From Candidatus Aenigmatarchaeota archaeon (GTDB taxonomy: Archaea; Aenigmatarchaeota; Aenigmatarchaeia; CG10238-14; SpSt-28), in contig JAGGZO010000070.1 of assembly GCA_021161995.1 (NCBI GenBank), forward strand, positions 1 to 21,754: a stretch of DNA of 21,754 nt, read 5' to 3'. The translations under genes and the position numbers were made by a program. The notes below the pieces were generated by a model. That model did no database searches and was not told the DNA's origin. It saw nothing but the letters and a program-made list of their open reading frames with translations. Of this stretch, positions 13,586 through 19,478 are shown in pieces; within the stretch, counting starts at the first letter, position 1; each line of letters begins with the position of its first letter.

Positions 13586-13782
13586 GAAAACTCTTTTGGA
13601 TCACTTACATTCTTGTTGGTATTCTAATTTCATTAAAATATGTTGGAGATACCACAGGCTTATTACCGGCAATAATGTCCTTATATGCGTTAATCGGCTT
13701 CGAAGCATATGTTTTTGATAGGGAGTTTCTAAAAAGGATAAGGAAAAACAATAAAAAGAGTGGTAGGAAGCGAAGAAAATAA
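13582..13782 (+). CDS. Small two-helix membrane protein inside the ribosomal cluster
   Basis: The product has 66 residues, with two hydrophobic segments at about 4-20 and 27-45 and a strongly basic 20-residue tail (RKNNKKSGRKRRK). The ATG overlaps the L11 stop as ATGA, so it is probably translated together with L11. It lies between uL11 and uL1, which are usually adjacent in archaea. I do not recognise a family. The basic tail could bind RNA, ribosomes or acidic lipids at the membrane, but this is inference only. Confidence 0.7.
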   Translation: MRKLFWITYILVGILISLKYVGDTTGLLPAIMSLYALIGFEAYVFDREFLKRIRKNNKKSGRKRRK

Positions 13783-13783
13783 T

Positions 13784-13794
13784 TTATTTAAATG
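13784..13794 (+). promoter_or_regulatory. TATA-like element for the L1-L10-L12 transcript
   Basis: TTATTTAAATG lies 54-64 bases before the L1 ATG, overlapping the start of the gap after the small membrane protein gene. It predicts a leader of about 25-33 bases, unlike the leaderless arrangement elsewhere, so the L1 mRNA has a true 5' UTR. Confidence 0.45.
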
Positions 13795-13821
13795 TTTCCC
13801 ATTATTTTTTATTACCGATAG

Positions 13822-13847
13822 TCACTGCTTCGGCAGGAGGTTGTGCA
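13822..13847 (+). promoter_or_regulatory. Stem-loop with UUCG tetraloop over the L1 ribosome binding site
   Basis: CTGC-TTCG-GCAG (13825-13836) forms a perfect 4-bp stem closed by a C(UUCG)G tetraloop. A second helix, CAC (13823-13825) with GTG (13843-13845), can enclose it if the inner stem is shortened to TGC/GCA, leaving the purine-rich GGAGGTT on one side. That bulge holds the strong ribosome site AGGAGG (13835-13840). Two helices with an asymmetric loop resemble the type of site ribosomal protein L1 binds in rRNA, and L1 represses its own mRNA in Methanococcus. An autoregulatory role here is inferred. Confidence 0.45.
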
Positions 13848-14471
13848 ATGGAGAAAGAAAAGGTATTGAATGCACTAAAGAAGTTAAGAGAAATTTCTAA
13901 AAAAAGAAGTTTTGATCAATCTGTTGATTTGATAATAGTTCTTAGAAACATAAATCTAAAAGACCCTAAAATGAAAATAAATTCTCCTATCTTATTACCC
14001 CATAGCTCGGGTAAAGACAAAAATGTCGTTGTTTTTAGCGATTCCATAAAGTCTGATAAGTTTGAAGTTATTGACTCAAAGAAAATTGAGGAGATAGGCA
14101 AAGATAAAAAAACTGCAAAGAAATTTGCTAAATCTTTAGATTTCAGTCTATCCGAGCCAAAGCTCATGACTCTTGTTGGTAGATATTTAGGTAGATACTT
14201 GAGCCCAAGAGGTAAAATGCCCCAGATTATTACCGATATGAAAAGTGTTGAACAGAGAGTCGAACAACTAAAGAAAAGTGTGAGAATAAGAATAAAGGAT
14301 TCTCCCGTAATCCAATGTAAAATCGGTAAAGAATCCATGAAAGATGAAGAAATAGCTGAGAACGCATTAGCTGTCATAAATTTTGTGATACAACATTTAC
14401 CGGAAGGTGAGGCTAACGTTAAAAAGGTGTATCTGAAATTTACAATGAGTGATATAGTAGAGGTTGCTTAA
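13848..14471 (+). CDS. rpl1: Large ribosomal subunit protein uL1
   Basis: The L1 stalk protein, 207 residues, moves E-site tRNA and is a translational repressor of its own operon in archaea that have been studied. Recognised segments are KKRSFDQSVDLIIVLRNINLKDPK, LMTLVGRYLGRYLSPRGKMP and the C-terminal VKKVYLKFTMSDIVEV. The ATG has a strong ribosome site and a structured leader. Its stop is one base from the L10 ATG. Confidence 0.97.
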   Translation: MEKEKVLNALKKLREISKKRSFDQSVDLIIVLRNINLKDPKMKINSPILLPHSSGKDKNVVVFSDSIKSDKFEVIDSKKIEEIGKDKKTAKKFAKSLDFSLSEPKLMTLVGRYLGRYLSPRGKMPQIITDMKSVEQRVEQLKKSVRIRIKDSPVIQCKIGKESMKDEEIAENALAVINFVIQHLPEGEANVKKVYLKFTMSDIVEVA

Positions 14472-14472
14472 A

Positions 14473-15312
14473 ATGATGACAAGAGAGCAAAAAAAGAAGG
14501 TAGTAGAAGAATTGGTTAAATTGTTTAGTTCCCATAAGACAATAGGTTGGGTTGATTTCTTCAGAATGCCTACTTCTCAATATCAACAAATAAAAGAAAG
14601 ACTCAAAGACAGAATAAAGGTAAAATACGTAAAGAAAACCCTTTTGAGAAAGGCTTTGGAACAGGTTAATATCAAAGGTATGGATGAACTTCTAAAATAT
14701 TTACCAGATCAAATTGGTGTTCTTTTCAGCAATGAAGATCCGTTTAAACTCTTCAAAGAAATTAAAAAGTTTGTCGTTTTCAGAGAGGCTAAAGCTGGTG
14801 ATGTTGCACCGAGAGATATTGTCATAAAACCAATGCTTACAAACTTACCACCTGGTCCAGCAATAAGCGAATTGCAAAAGGTTGGCTTGAATGTAGGTAT
14901 AGAAAAGGGTAAAATCGCCATAAAGAAAGAAAAAGTTTTGGTTAAAACTGGTGAAGAAATAAATGCCGATGTTGCATCTGTTCTACAAAAATTAGGTATA
15001 AAACCGATCGAGGTTAGTTTGAACATAACTGCGATGCTTTATGATGGTGTTGTATTCCCAAGAGATGTATTAGATGTAAACGTAGAAGAATATCTGGAGA
15101 AATTACAAGATGCTTACAGAAGAGCATTACTATTATCAATTGGTTTGGTATATCCAACTAAAGAAAATATAGAATCACTCATAGCTAAAGCATTTAGAAA
15201 CGCTAAAGCTGTTGGTGTAGAAGCTGGTATATTAGAACCAGAAGTCATAAAAGATTTATTAGTTAAAGCAAACGTTATTGCTGAATCATTAAAGAAAAAG
15301 ATTGGGGTGTAA
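14473..15312 (+). CDS. rpl10: Large ribosomal subunit protein uL10 (P0) lacking the acidic tail
   Basis: The base of the ribosomal stalk, which carries L12 dimers. It has the N-terminal rRNA-binding domain (MMTREQKKKVVEELVKLFSS, VKYVKKTLLRKALEQ), the archaeal/eukaryal domain II insert (about 105-180, including TNLPPGPAISELQKVGLNVGIEKGKI) and the helical spine that binds L12 (SIGLVYPTKENIESLIAKAF). It stops at KKKIGV without the acidic Glu/Ala tail and final LFG motif usual in archaeal P0, so at 279 residues it is about 50-60 shorter than typical. The ATG at 14473 is preferred to an upstream TTG at 14464 that lies inside L1. Confidence 0.95.
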   Translation: MMTREQKKKVVEELVKLFSSHKTIGWVDFFRMPTSQYQQIKERLKDRIKVKYVKKTLLRKALEQVNIKGMDELLKYLPDQIGVLFSNEDPFKLFKEIKKFVVFREAKAGDVAPRDIVIKPMLTNLPPGPAISELQKVGLNVGIEKGKIAIKKEKVLVKTGEEINADVASVLQKLGIKPIEVSLNITAMLYDGVVFPRDVLDVNVEEYLEKLQDAYRRALLLSIGLVYPTKENIESLIAKAFRNAKAVGVEAGILEPEVIKDLLVKANVIAESLKKKIGV

Positions 15313-15315
15313 TGT

Positions 15316-15630
15316 ATGGAGTATATATACGCAGCACTGTTACTAAACGCAGTAGGAAAAGATGTAAACGAAGACAACGTAAAGAAAGTGCTAGAAGCAG
15401 CAGGAATACAAGTAGATGAAGCAAAGGTAAAGGCTTTGGTAAGTGCACTAGAAGGTGTAGACATAAATGAAGTTATAGAGAAAGCATCTCAACAAGCATT
15501 TGTTGCCGCACCTGCAGCAGCTGCACCAGCTGAAGGTGCTGAAGCAAAGGCAGAGGAAAAGAAAGAAGAGGAAGAAGAAAAGAAGACTGAAGAAGAAGCA
15601 ACAGCAGGTCTAAGCGCTCTATTCGGATAG
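15316..15630 (+). CDS. rpl12: Large ribosomal subunit protein aL12 (P1/P2-like)
   Basis: The stalk protein that recruits translation GTPases. The 104 residues begin MEYIYAALLLNAVGKDVNEDNV, the dimerisation domain. A short Ala-rich hinge follows (AAPAAAAPAEG), then an acidic Lys/Glu stretch and the factor-binding end GLSALFG (98-104). Its ATG lies 3 bases after the L10 stop. It ends the FtsZ-to-L12 run and is followed by T-rich sequence. Confidence 0.97.
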   Translation: MEYIYAALLLNAVGKDVNEDNVKKVLEAAGIQVDEAKVKALVSALEGVDINEVIEKASQQAFVAAPAAAAPAEGAEAKAEEKKEEEEEKKTEEEATAGLSALFG

Positions 15631-15660
15631 AGCATGAAACAAGTATACTAGCTACTACTT

Positions 15661-15687
15661 ATTTTTTAGATTTGGTTATTTTTTATT
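15661..15687 (+). terminator. T-rich terminator-like tract after L12
   Basis: Two runs of six T residues separated by AGATTTGGTTA begin about 30 bases after the L12 stop, with no strong hairpin. This is the usual look of archaeal transcription ends. The rest of the 160-base gap holds the promoter of the next gene and nothing else I recognise. Confidence 0.45.
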
Positions 15688-15751
15688 CTATGTGTTAACT
15701 AAGAAATAATAAATTCTTTCATATTACCGGAAACATACTCTCTCTAGCTAT

Positions 15752-15759
15752 TTTATATA
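15752..15759 (+). promoter_or_regulatory. TATA-like element and ribosome site of the zinc-ribbon gene
   Basis: TTTATATA lies about 31-38 bases before the ATG at 15790, in the stretch CTATTTTATATACC. The transcript would start just before the strong ribosome site AGGTGAT (15778-15784), the same motif and spacing seen before the winged-helix gene at 8219. Confidence 0.5.
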
Positions 15760-15789
15760 CCACACCAATCTATCAATAGGTGATTTAAC

Positions 15790-15984
15790 ATGCGGTGTGC
15801 TAGATGTGGGTCTCCGAGAGTTGTTAAGTTCATAGATGCTTTTGGAAATCACAGAGTTTTTTGTAGAGACTGTGGAATGAACATAAGTTTCGATGTGTTT
15901 AAAAAGATAACTGCCCAAAAGAGCTTGTTGGAGTTTGACCCAAACAAATATATGAACCATTGGATGATACCATGGAAGAAATAG
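15790..15984 (+). CDS. Small zinc-ribbon protein
   Basis: The 64-residue protein has two cysteine pairs, C3-x2-C6 and C25-x2-C28, forming a zinc ribbon with basic residues between (RVVKFIDAFGNHRVFCRDCG). The C-terminal 30 residues are helical and end in Trp/Lys-rich NHWMIPWKK. Zinc ribbons of this size occur in archaeal transcription, translation and RNA-binding factors, but no specific one is recognised. It has its own TATA box and a strong AGGTGAT ribosome site, so it is likely expressed in its own right. A tiny reading frame overlaps its end. Confidence 0.85.
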   Translation: MRCARCGSPRVVKFIDAFGNHRVFCRDCGMNISFDVFKKITAQKSLLEFDPNKYMNHWMIPWKK

Positions 15985-16085
15985 CATCAATAAGAATATC
16001 AAAAATGAGAAACGGAAGCAGAACAGTAATAAAGCTGATGTTCAAAAAAGGAAACTACATGGGTGGCTTCATCCGACCTATTTAG
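15972..16085 (+). CDS. Possible 37-residue basic small protein
   Basis: A frame from ATG 15972 to TAG 16083-16085 overlaps the last 13 bases of the zinc-ribbon gene and the last 8 of the convergent fibrillarin gene. It fills the gap exactly. The product is basic with a beta-like pattern (ASIRISKM, RTVIKLMFKKGNY) and no motif I know. No ribosome site stands out, so translation would rely on coupling to the zinc-ribbon gene. It may be a real small protein or chance. Confidence 0.35.
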   Translation: MEEIASIRISKMRNGSRTVIKLMFKKGNYMGGFIRPI

Positions 16086-16752
16086 TTTTTTTACAGACTA
16101 TTATCGCATGGTCTTTCTCAAACGGATCCAATTTAACAGTTTCTAGATGTTCATAACCAACAGCCTTAATTTTTTTCTCAGCTTCTCTGTATATTTCCAT
16201 CGGATCTTTTACAACATCTATACTTCTTGATTTAACTGCAACCATACCATAACCATCATCTTTCAAATATTTTTCGCAGTTTCTTATGAAGATCTCGACT
16301 TCATCAGGTTGAGAAATATCACAATAAACAACATTAACCTTACCAAAAATGAAATCAGAATATTCTTTCTCTTTCCTTGCATCAGCAAGTATAGGTACTA
16401 TGTTAAACCTTTTCTTTGATAAATCCATGAGTTTTCTGTAAGGTACTTCGCTTATCTCAACAGCATATATAACACCATTTTTAGCTATATCGGAAAAATG
16501 AGAGATTGTAGTCCCAGTAGCTGCTCCAAGATATAATATGTTTGAATCTTCTTCGAGAGGAAATGTCTTTAAACCCTTTTTTATTGCAGATGCTGGCTTT
16601 GATCTAAAAGGATCCCAAAATCTATATTCTACGCCATTTATCTTTACAAGGCGCTCGCCATAAACTTTCTCGCCGGGTACCAAATTCTTGGTAAACAAAT
16701 CATCACCTATCCTAAAAACACCGGGAAAAATCTCTTTTATTTTCATACTCAC
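16078..16752 (-). CDS. flpA: Fibrillarin, rRNA 2'-O-methyltransferase of box C/D RNPs
   Basis: This SAM-dependent methyltransferase modifies ribose 2'-OH groups in rRNA and tRNA under guidance of box C/D RNAs. The 224 residues include FWDPFRSKPASAI (46-58), SAM motif I YLGAATGTTISH (74-85), the acidic E99, D123 and D145 (VYCDISQPD), and the catalytic Lys K174 in VAVKSRSID. Its start overlaps the Nop5 stop by 4 bases, so the two are co-translated. This pairing is conserved across archaea. Confidence 0.98.
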   Translation of the reverse strand: MSMKIKEIFPGVFRIGDDLFTKNLVPGEKVYGERLVKINGVEYRFWDPFRSKPASAIKKGLKTFPLEEDSNILYLGAATGTTISHFSDIAKNGVIYAVEISEVPYRKLMDLSKKRFNIVPILADARKEKEYSDFIFGKVNVVYCDISQPDEVEIFIRNCEKYLKDDGYGMVAVKSRSIDVVKDPMEIYREAEKKIKAVGYEHLETVKLDPFEKDHAIIVCKKTK

Positions 16753-17819
16753 CTACCTTTCTTTTTCTTATCCGATTCGTATATCTCTTTTATTCTCTTC
16801 TCAAGATCTTTCTTTATTTCATCGGCTTTATACTCTTTTGAGAAGAAGTCTATCCTTGCAGCAACCATAATTTTTGATGCCAAAGCTCTGGCTATTTTTC
16901 CCCTAAGCCTTTTTGGTGCGGATTGTATGTATGGATGGACAAAAATATAACCGTGTTTTGGTGGTTTACCCCGACCTCTCAAAAATCTAAACAATGCCTT
17001 TTCTGCGCCTAACAACTGTATAGTCGATGATGGCAGCTTAGCCAATTTTTCTAATCCACCAGCTGCTTTTATCAGTTTTGCACCCAGTTTGATACCAGCT
17101 ATCTCCTTCAGATTGGGAGCAGTTTCTTCCATTAAATCTTCAAGATATTTTTCTAATCTCTTCTTGAAACTCATCAAATTTCTTATGTTGGTAGAAAATT
17201 CTTTGACTATCTCTAAATCGTAATCAGAAAACTCCATACCAACTGTCTCCTCCGCTTCTTTTTCAAATCCTTTTATCTTATCTCTATCTGGTTCGCTGGA
17301 AATCATTTTAATGAATTTTTCATGATCCTTAACTTTTTTCTCCATCTCGGGAAAATACAAAGCATAAATTTCTCTTATCCTCTCAACGAGTGTGTTTATT
17401 ATCTTTTCAACTTCGTCTATTGCCTGAACTATATGAGCTATTATTTTATCTTTTTTCACTTCCTTCAGTTTTGTTTTAGCTAAGTTAGATGCAACTTCAG
17501 CAGAGTATCTAGCAAGCTCAGCGGGGTTTGAAAATCTTTTTTCAGATATTAACAATTGCCTTATTTTTGCCTTTAACTCCTCTTCTTTGCTTTTATCTAC
17601 AGGGTAACCAACTTTTTCGTTGACAAAAACCACATCAAACCCAGAATTTTTTAGGGTTTCTATTATCTTCTTTTCTTCATTGATTAAATCCTTCTTTGAT
17701 TCAACAAGCTTTTTAGCCGCTATTTCAGCGTTTTTCTCAAAGTAAATTTTATCTATTAGTTTACCATTTTCATTGAATGCAAATACACCAAACATTGTTG
17801 TTATTACATAAGCTTTCAT
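16749..17819 (-). CDS. nop5: Nop5 (Nop56/58-like) box C/D RNP core protein
   Basis: The scaffold joins fibrillarin (N-terminal domain, 1-115) to L7Ae and guide RNA (C-terminal Nop domain). It has a coiled-coil middle (about 120-240, including LYFPEMEKKVKDHEKF) and the Nop signature GAEKALFRFLRGRGKPPKHG (271-290), followed by HPYIQSAPKRLRGKIARALA. Its length of 356 is normal, somewhat shorter than eukaryal forms that carry a long KKE tail; here only a short DKKKKGR end is present. A TATA-like AATTTATAC (minus strand, 17835-17845) lies about 20 bases upstream, near the divergent DUF131 gene. Confidence 0.98.
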   Translation of the reverse strand: MKAYVITTMFGVFAFNENGKLIDKIYFEKNAEIAAKKLVESKKDLINEEKKIIETLKNSGFDVVFVNEKVGYPVDKSKEEELKAKIRQLLISEKRFSNPAELARYSAEVASNLAKTKLKEVKKDKIIAHIVQAIDEVEKIINTLVERIREIYALYFPEMEKKVKDHEKFIKMISSEPDRDKIKGFEKEAEETVGMEFSDYDLEIVKEFSTNIRNLMSFKKRLEKYLEDLMEETAPNLKEIAGIKLGAKLIKAAGGLEKLAKLPSSTIQLLGAEKALFRFLRGRGKPPKHGYIFVHPYIQSAPKRLRGKIARALASKIMVAARIDFFSKEYKADEIKKDLEKRIKEIYESDKKKKGR

Positions 17820-17834
17820 AGAGTTATTAAAAAC

Positions 17835-17845
17835 AGTATAAATTA
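17835..17845 (-). promoter_or_regulatory. TATA-like element between Nop5 and the DUF131 gene
   Basis: The 33-base gap between the divergent starts (17819 and 17853) contains AATTTATAC on the minus strand, spaced 16-26 bases from the Nop5 ATG. This predicts a leaderless Nop5-fibrillarin message. The same site is too close to the plus-strand ATG to serve it conventionally. Confidence 0.4.
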
Positions 17846-17852
17846 AAAAATT

Positions 17853-18086
17853 ATGAGAGATCTTATATCAGCTGGTTTATTGCTTGTTTTTATTGGAATT
17901 ATACTCATGGTAGCATCCATGATTTATGAGGGGTTTAAGCGAAGAGAAGTAAAAGTTGAGGGTGGTGGTGTGGTGTTTATAGGTCCAATACCTATAGTTT
18001 TTGGAACCAATGAAAAAATGGTTTATGTATCTATTGTAATAGCACTCATGATATTAATCTACATATTGATTAGTATGAGATTATGA
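17853..18086 (+). CDS. DUF131/TIGR00304-family small membrane protein
   Basis: This 77-residue protein has a membrane helix at about 6-27, a short basic stretch (GFKRREVKVEGGG), the segment VVFIGPIPIVFGTNEK typical of this archaeal family, and a second helix at about 56-75. The function of the family is not known. Its stop overlaps the next start (ATGA), so it is translationally coupled to the tRNA methyltransferase. Confidence 0.85.
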   Translation: MRDLISAGLLLVFIGIILMVASMIYEGFKRREVKVEGGGVVFIGPIPIVFGTNEKMVYVSIVIALMILIYILISMRL

Positions 18087-18808
18087 AGAAAATACTACTC
18101 GGAAAAAAATCAAAATATGCGATAGATGAAAACCAAAAAGTTTTTCATTCAAAGGAAGGTGTAATAAAAATACAAAAGAATAGAAAAATCGTTAAATCAC
18201 ATTTGGGAGATGAATTTTCAATCGTTGAGCCATCACTAACAGATTTTTTTGAAAAAATACTCAAAAGAGGCCCACAAGTAATACTACCAAAAGATTCTGC
18301 AATGATATTAGCATATACTGGCGTCGGAAAAAATGCAAAAATAGTAGATGCAGGGGCTGGATCAGCATTTCTATCAATATTTCTTGCATGGTATCTACAA
18401 CCATGTAAAATCATTGCATACGAGATAAATGACAGATTTTATAAACTAGCAAAAGAGAATGTCAAGAAAATTGGTTTAGAGAAGTACATAAAGATTAAAA
18501 AAGCAGATATACGAAAGGGTATAGATGAAAAAAATCTAGATTTAGTCACACTGGACTTGGAAGGATCAGAGAAGGTTGTCAAACACGCTTATGAATCTTT
18601 AAAAATTGGTGGATGGCTAGTTGTTTATTGTCCATACATAGAATCTGTTTTAAAAACGATAAAAGAAATTGAAAAGTATGATTTTGGTGAAATAAAAATA
18701 GTTGAAAATATTGTCAGGGAGTGGAGAAGTGTTAAGAGTTTTACGAGACCAAAAACAACAGGTATAATGCATACCGGCTTCTTAATATTTGCACGAAAAA
18801 TTAAGTAA
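18083..18808 (+). CDS. trmI: tRNA m1A57/58 methyltransferase (TrmI/Gcd14 family)
   Basis: This 241-residue SAM enzyme methylates N1 of adenosine 58, and in some archaea also 57, in the T loop of tRNA. The N-terminal beta domain contains SIVEPSLTDFF and GPQVILPKDSAMILAYTGVG. SAM motif I is VDAGAGSAFLS (88-98), the acidic E114 follows (AYEIND), and D158 sits where the catalytic motif lies (TLDLEGSE). Bacterial and crenarchaeal enzymes usually have DLPxPW there, so the Pro is missing, a small departure. It is coupled to the DUF131 gene upstream and followed after 3 bases by the DUF371 gene and then tRNA-Pro. Confidence 0.93.
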   Translation: MKKILLGKKSKYAIDENQKVFHSKEGVIKIQKNRKIVKSHLGDEFSIVEPSLTDFFEKILKRGPQVILPKDSAMILAYTGVGKNAKIVDAGAGSAFLSIFLAWYLQPCKIIAYEINDRFYKLAKENVKKIGLEKYIKIKKADIRKGIDEKNLDLVTLDLEGSEKVVKHAYESLKIGGWLVVYCPYIESVLKTIKEIEKYDFGEIKIVENIVREWRSVKSFTRPKTTGIMHTGFLIFARKIK

Positions 18809-18811
18809 ATT

Positions 18812-19405
18812 ATGGTTGATTTTGAAAGGGACAAAATCAAGCCAGAAATTTCAATAGAAAATAGAATAAAACTGGCTATAGATGCTATAAAAAAGTATCA
18901 ATCTGTAATGGTACATCAACATGTGTTACTCGGTAAAGAAAAGAAGGGAGATTGGAAACCAGTTAAGTTATTCAAACCGATAAAAGAGGTTATTATTGTT
19001 TCTGGTCACAAAAACATAATTGCTACACATGAAACAACACTAGAATTCACAAAAGACGATTACCTAACACCCAGAGGTGATTGCATACTAGGCATAAAAG
19101 CAACAAAAGCATGTAAAGATTTTAGCGAGATTTTCAAAAAGTTGTTGAAGACTGGGTGCAAAGTTAAAGTTACAATCGAGGTAGATAGTCTGAAAGATGA
19201 GTTTTTTGCTTATGGCTCACCAAATCTGATCCTTGAAAGCGAGAATAGCATTGTCATAAGGAAATCTAATTTTATAGATGAACGAACTTTACTCATTCTA
19301 AGCGAAAAATCAGCTAAGGATATAGATAGGAAAATAGTTGAAAAACTAAAAAATCCAGACAAAGAAGCAATTATAACTTTTGAAATAAATGAAAAGTATT
19401 TCTAG
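18812..19405 (+). CDS. DUF371-family protein with an N-terminal extension
   Basis: The conserved archaeal core is clear: SGHKNIIATHETTLEFTKDD (64-83) followed by LTPRGDCILGI (85-95). The family is normally about 140 residues. Here about 55-60 residues precede the core, including a His-containing VMVHQHVLLG and a helix, giving 197 in all. No function is established. The invariant His, Thr, Arg, Asp and Cys residues suggest an enzyme or metal site, which is inference. The TAG stop ends on base 19405, the first base of tRNA-Pro. Confidence 0.85.
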   Translation: MVDFERDKIKPEISIENRIKLAIDAIKKYQSVMVHQHVLLGKEKKGDWKPVKLFKPIKEVIIVSGHKNIIATHETTLEFTKDDYLTPRGDCILGIKATKACKDFSEIFKKLLKTGCKVKVTIEVDSLKDEFFAYGSPNLILESENSIVIRKSNFIDERTLLILSEKSAKDIDRKIVEKLKNPDKEAIITFEINEKYF

Positions 19406-19478
19406 GGAGGGTAGTATAGCTTGGTGAGTATGCGGGCTTCGGGAGCCCGTGACCCGGGTTCAAATCCCGGCCCTCCCA
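19405..19478 (+). tRNA. tRNA-Pro (anticodon CGG)
   Basis: A 74-base cloverleaf without intron or encoded CCA. The acceptor GGGAGGG pairs with CCCTCCC, discriminator A. The anticodon stem CGGGC/GCCCG has loop TTCGGGA, so anticodon CGG is at 19440-19442 and reads CCG proline codons. The T arm is CCGGG-TTCAAAT-CCCGG. The D stem GTAT/GTAT is weak, with two G-T pairs. Its first base is the last base of the DUF371 stop codon, and its last base abuts the Hel308 stop on the other strand. Confidence 0.95.

Noticed and set aside
14464..14472. TTG start for uL10
   Set aside because: It lies inside the L1 coding end, while ATG codons at 14473 and 14476 follow the L1 stop directly.
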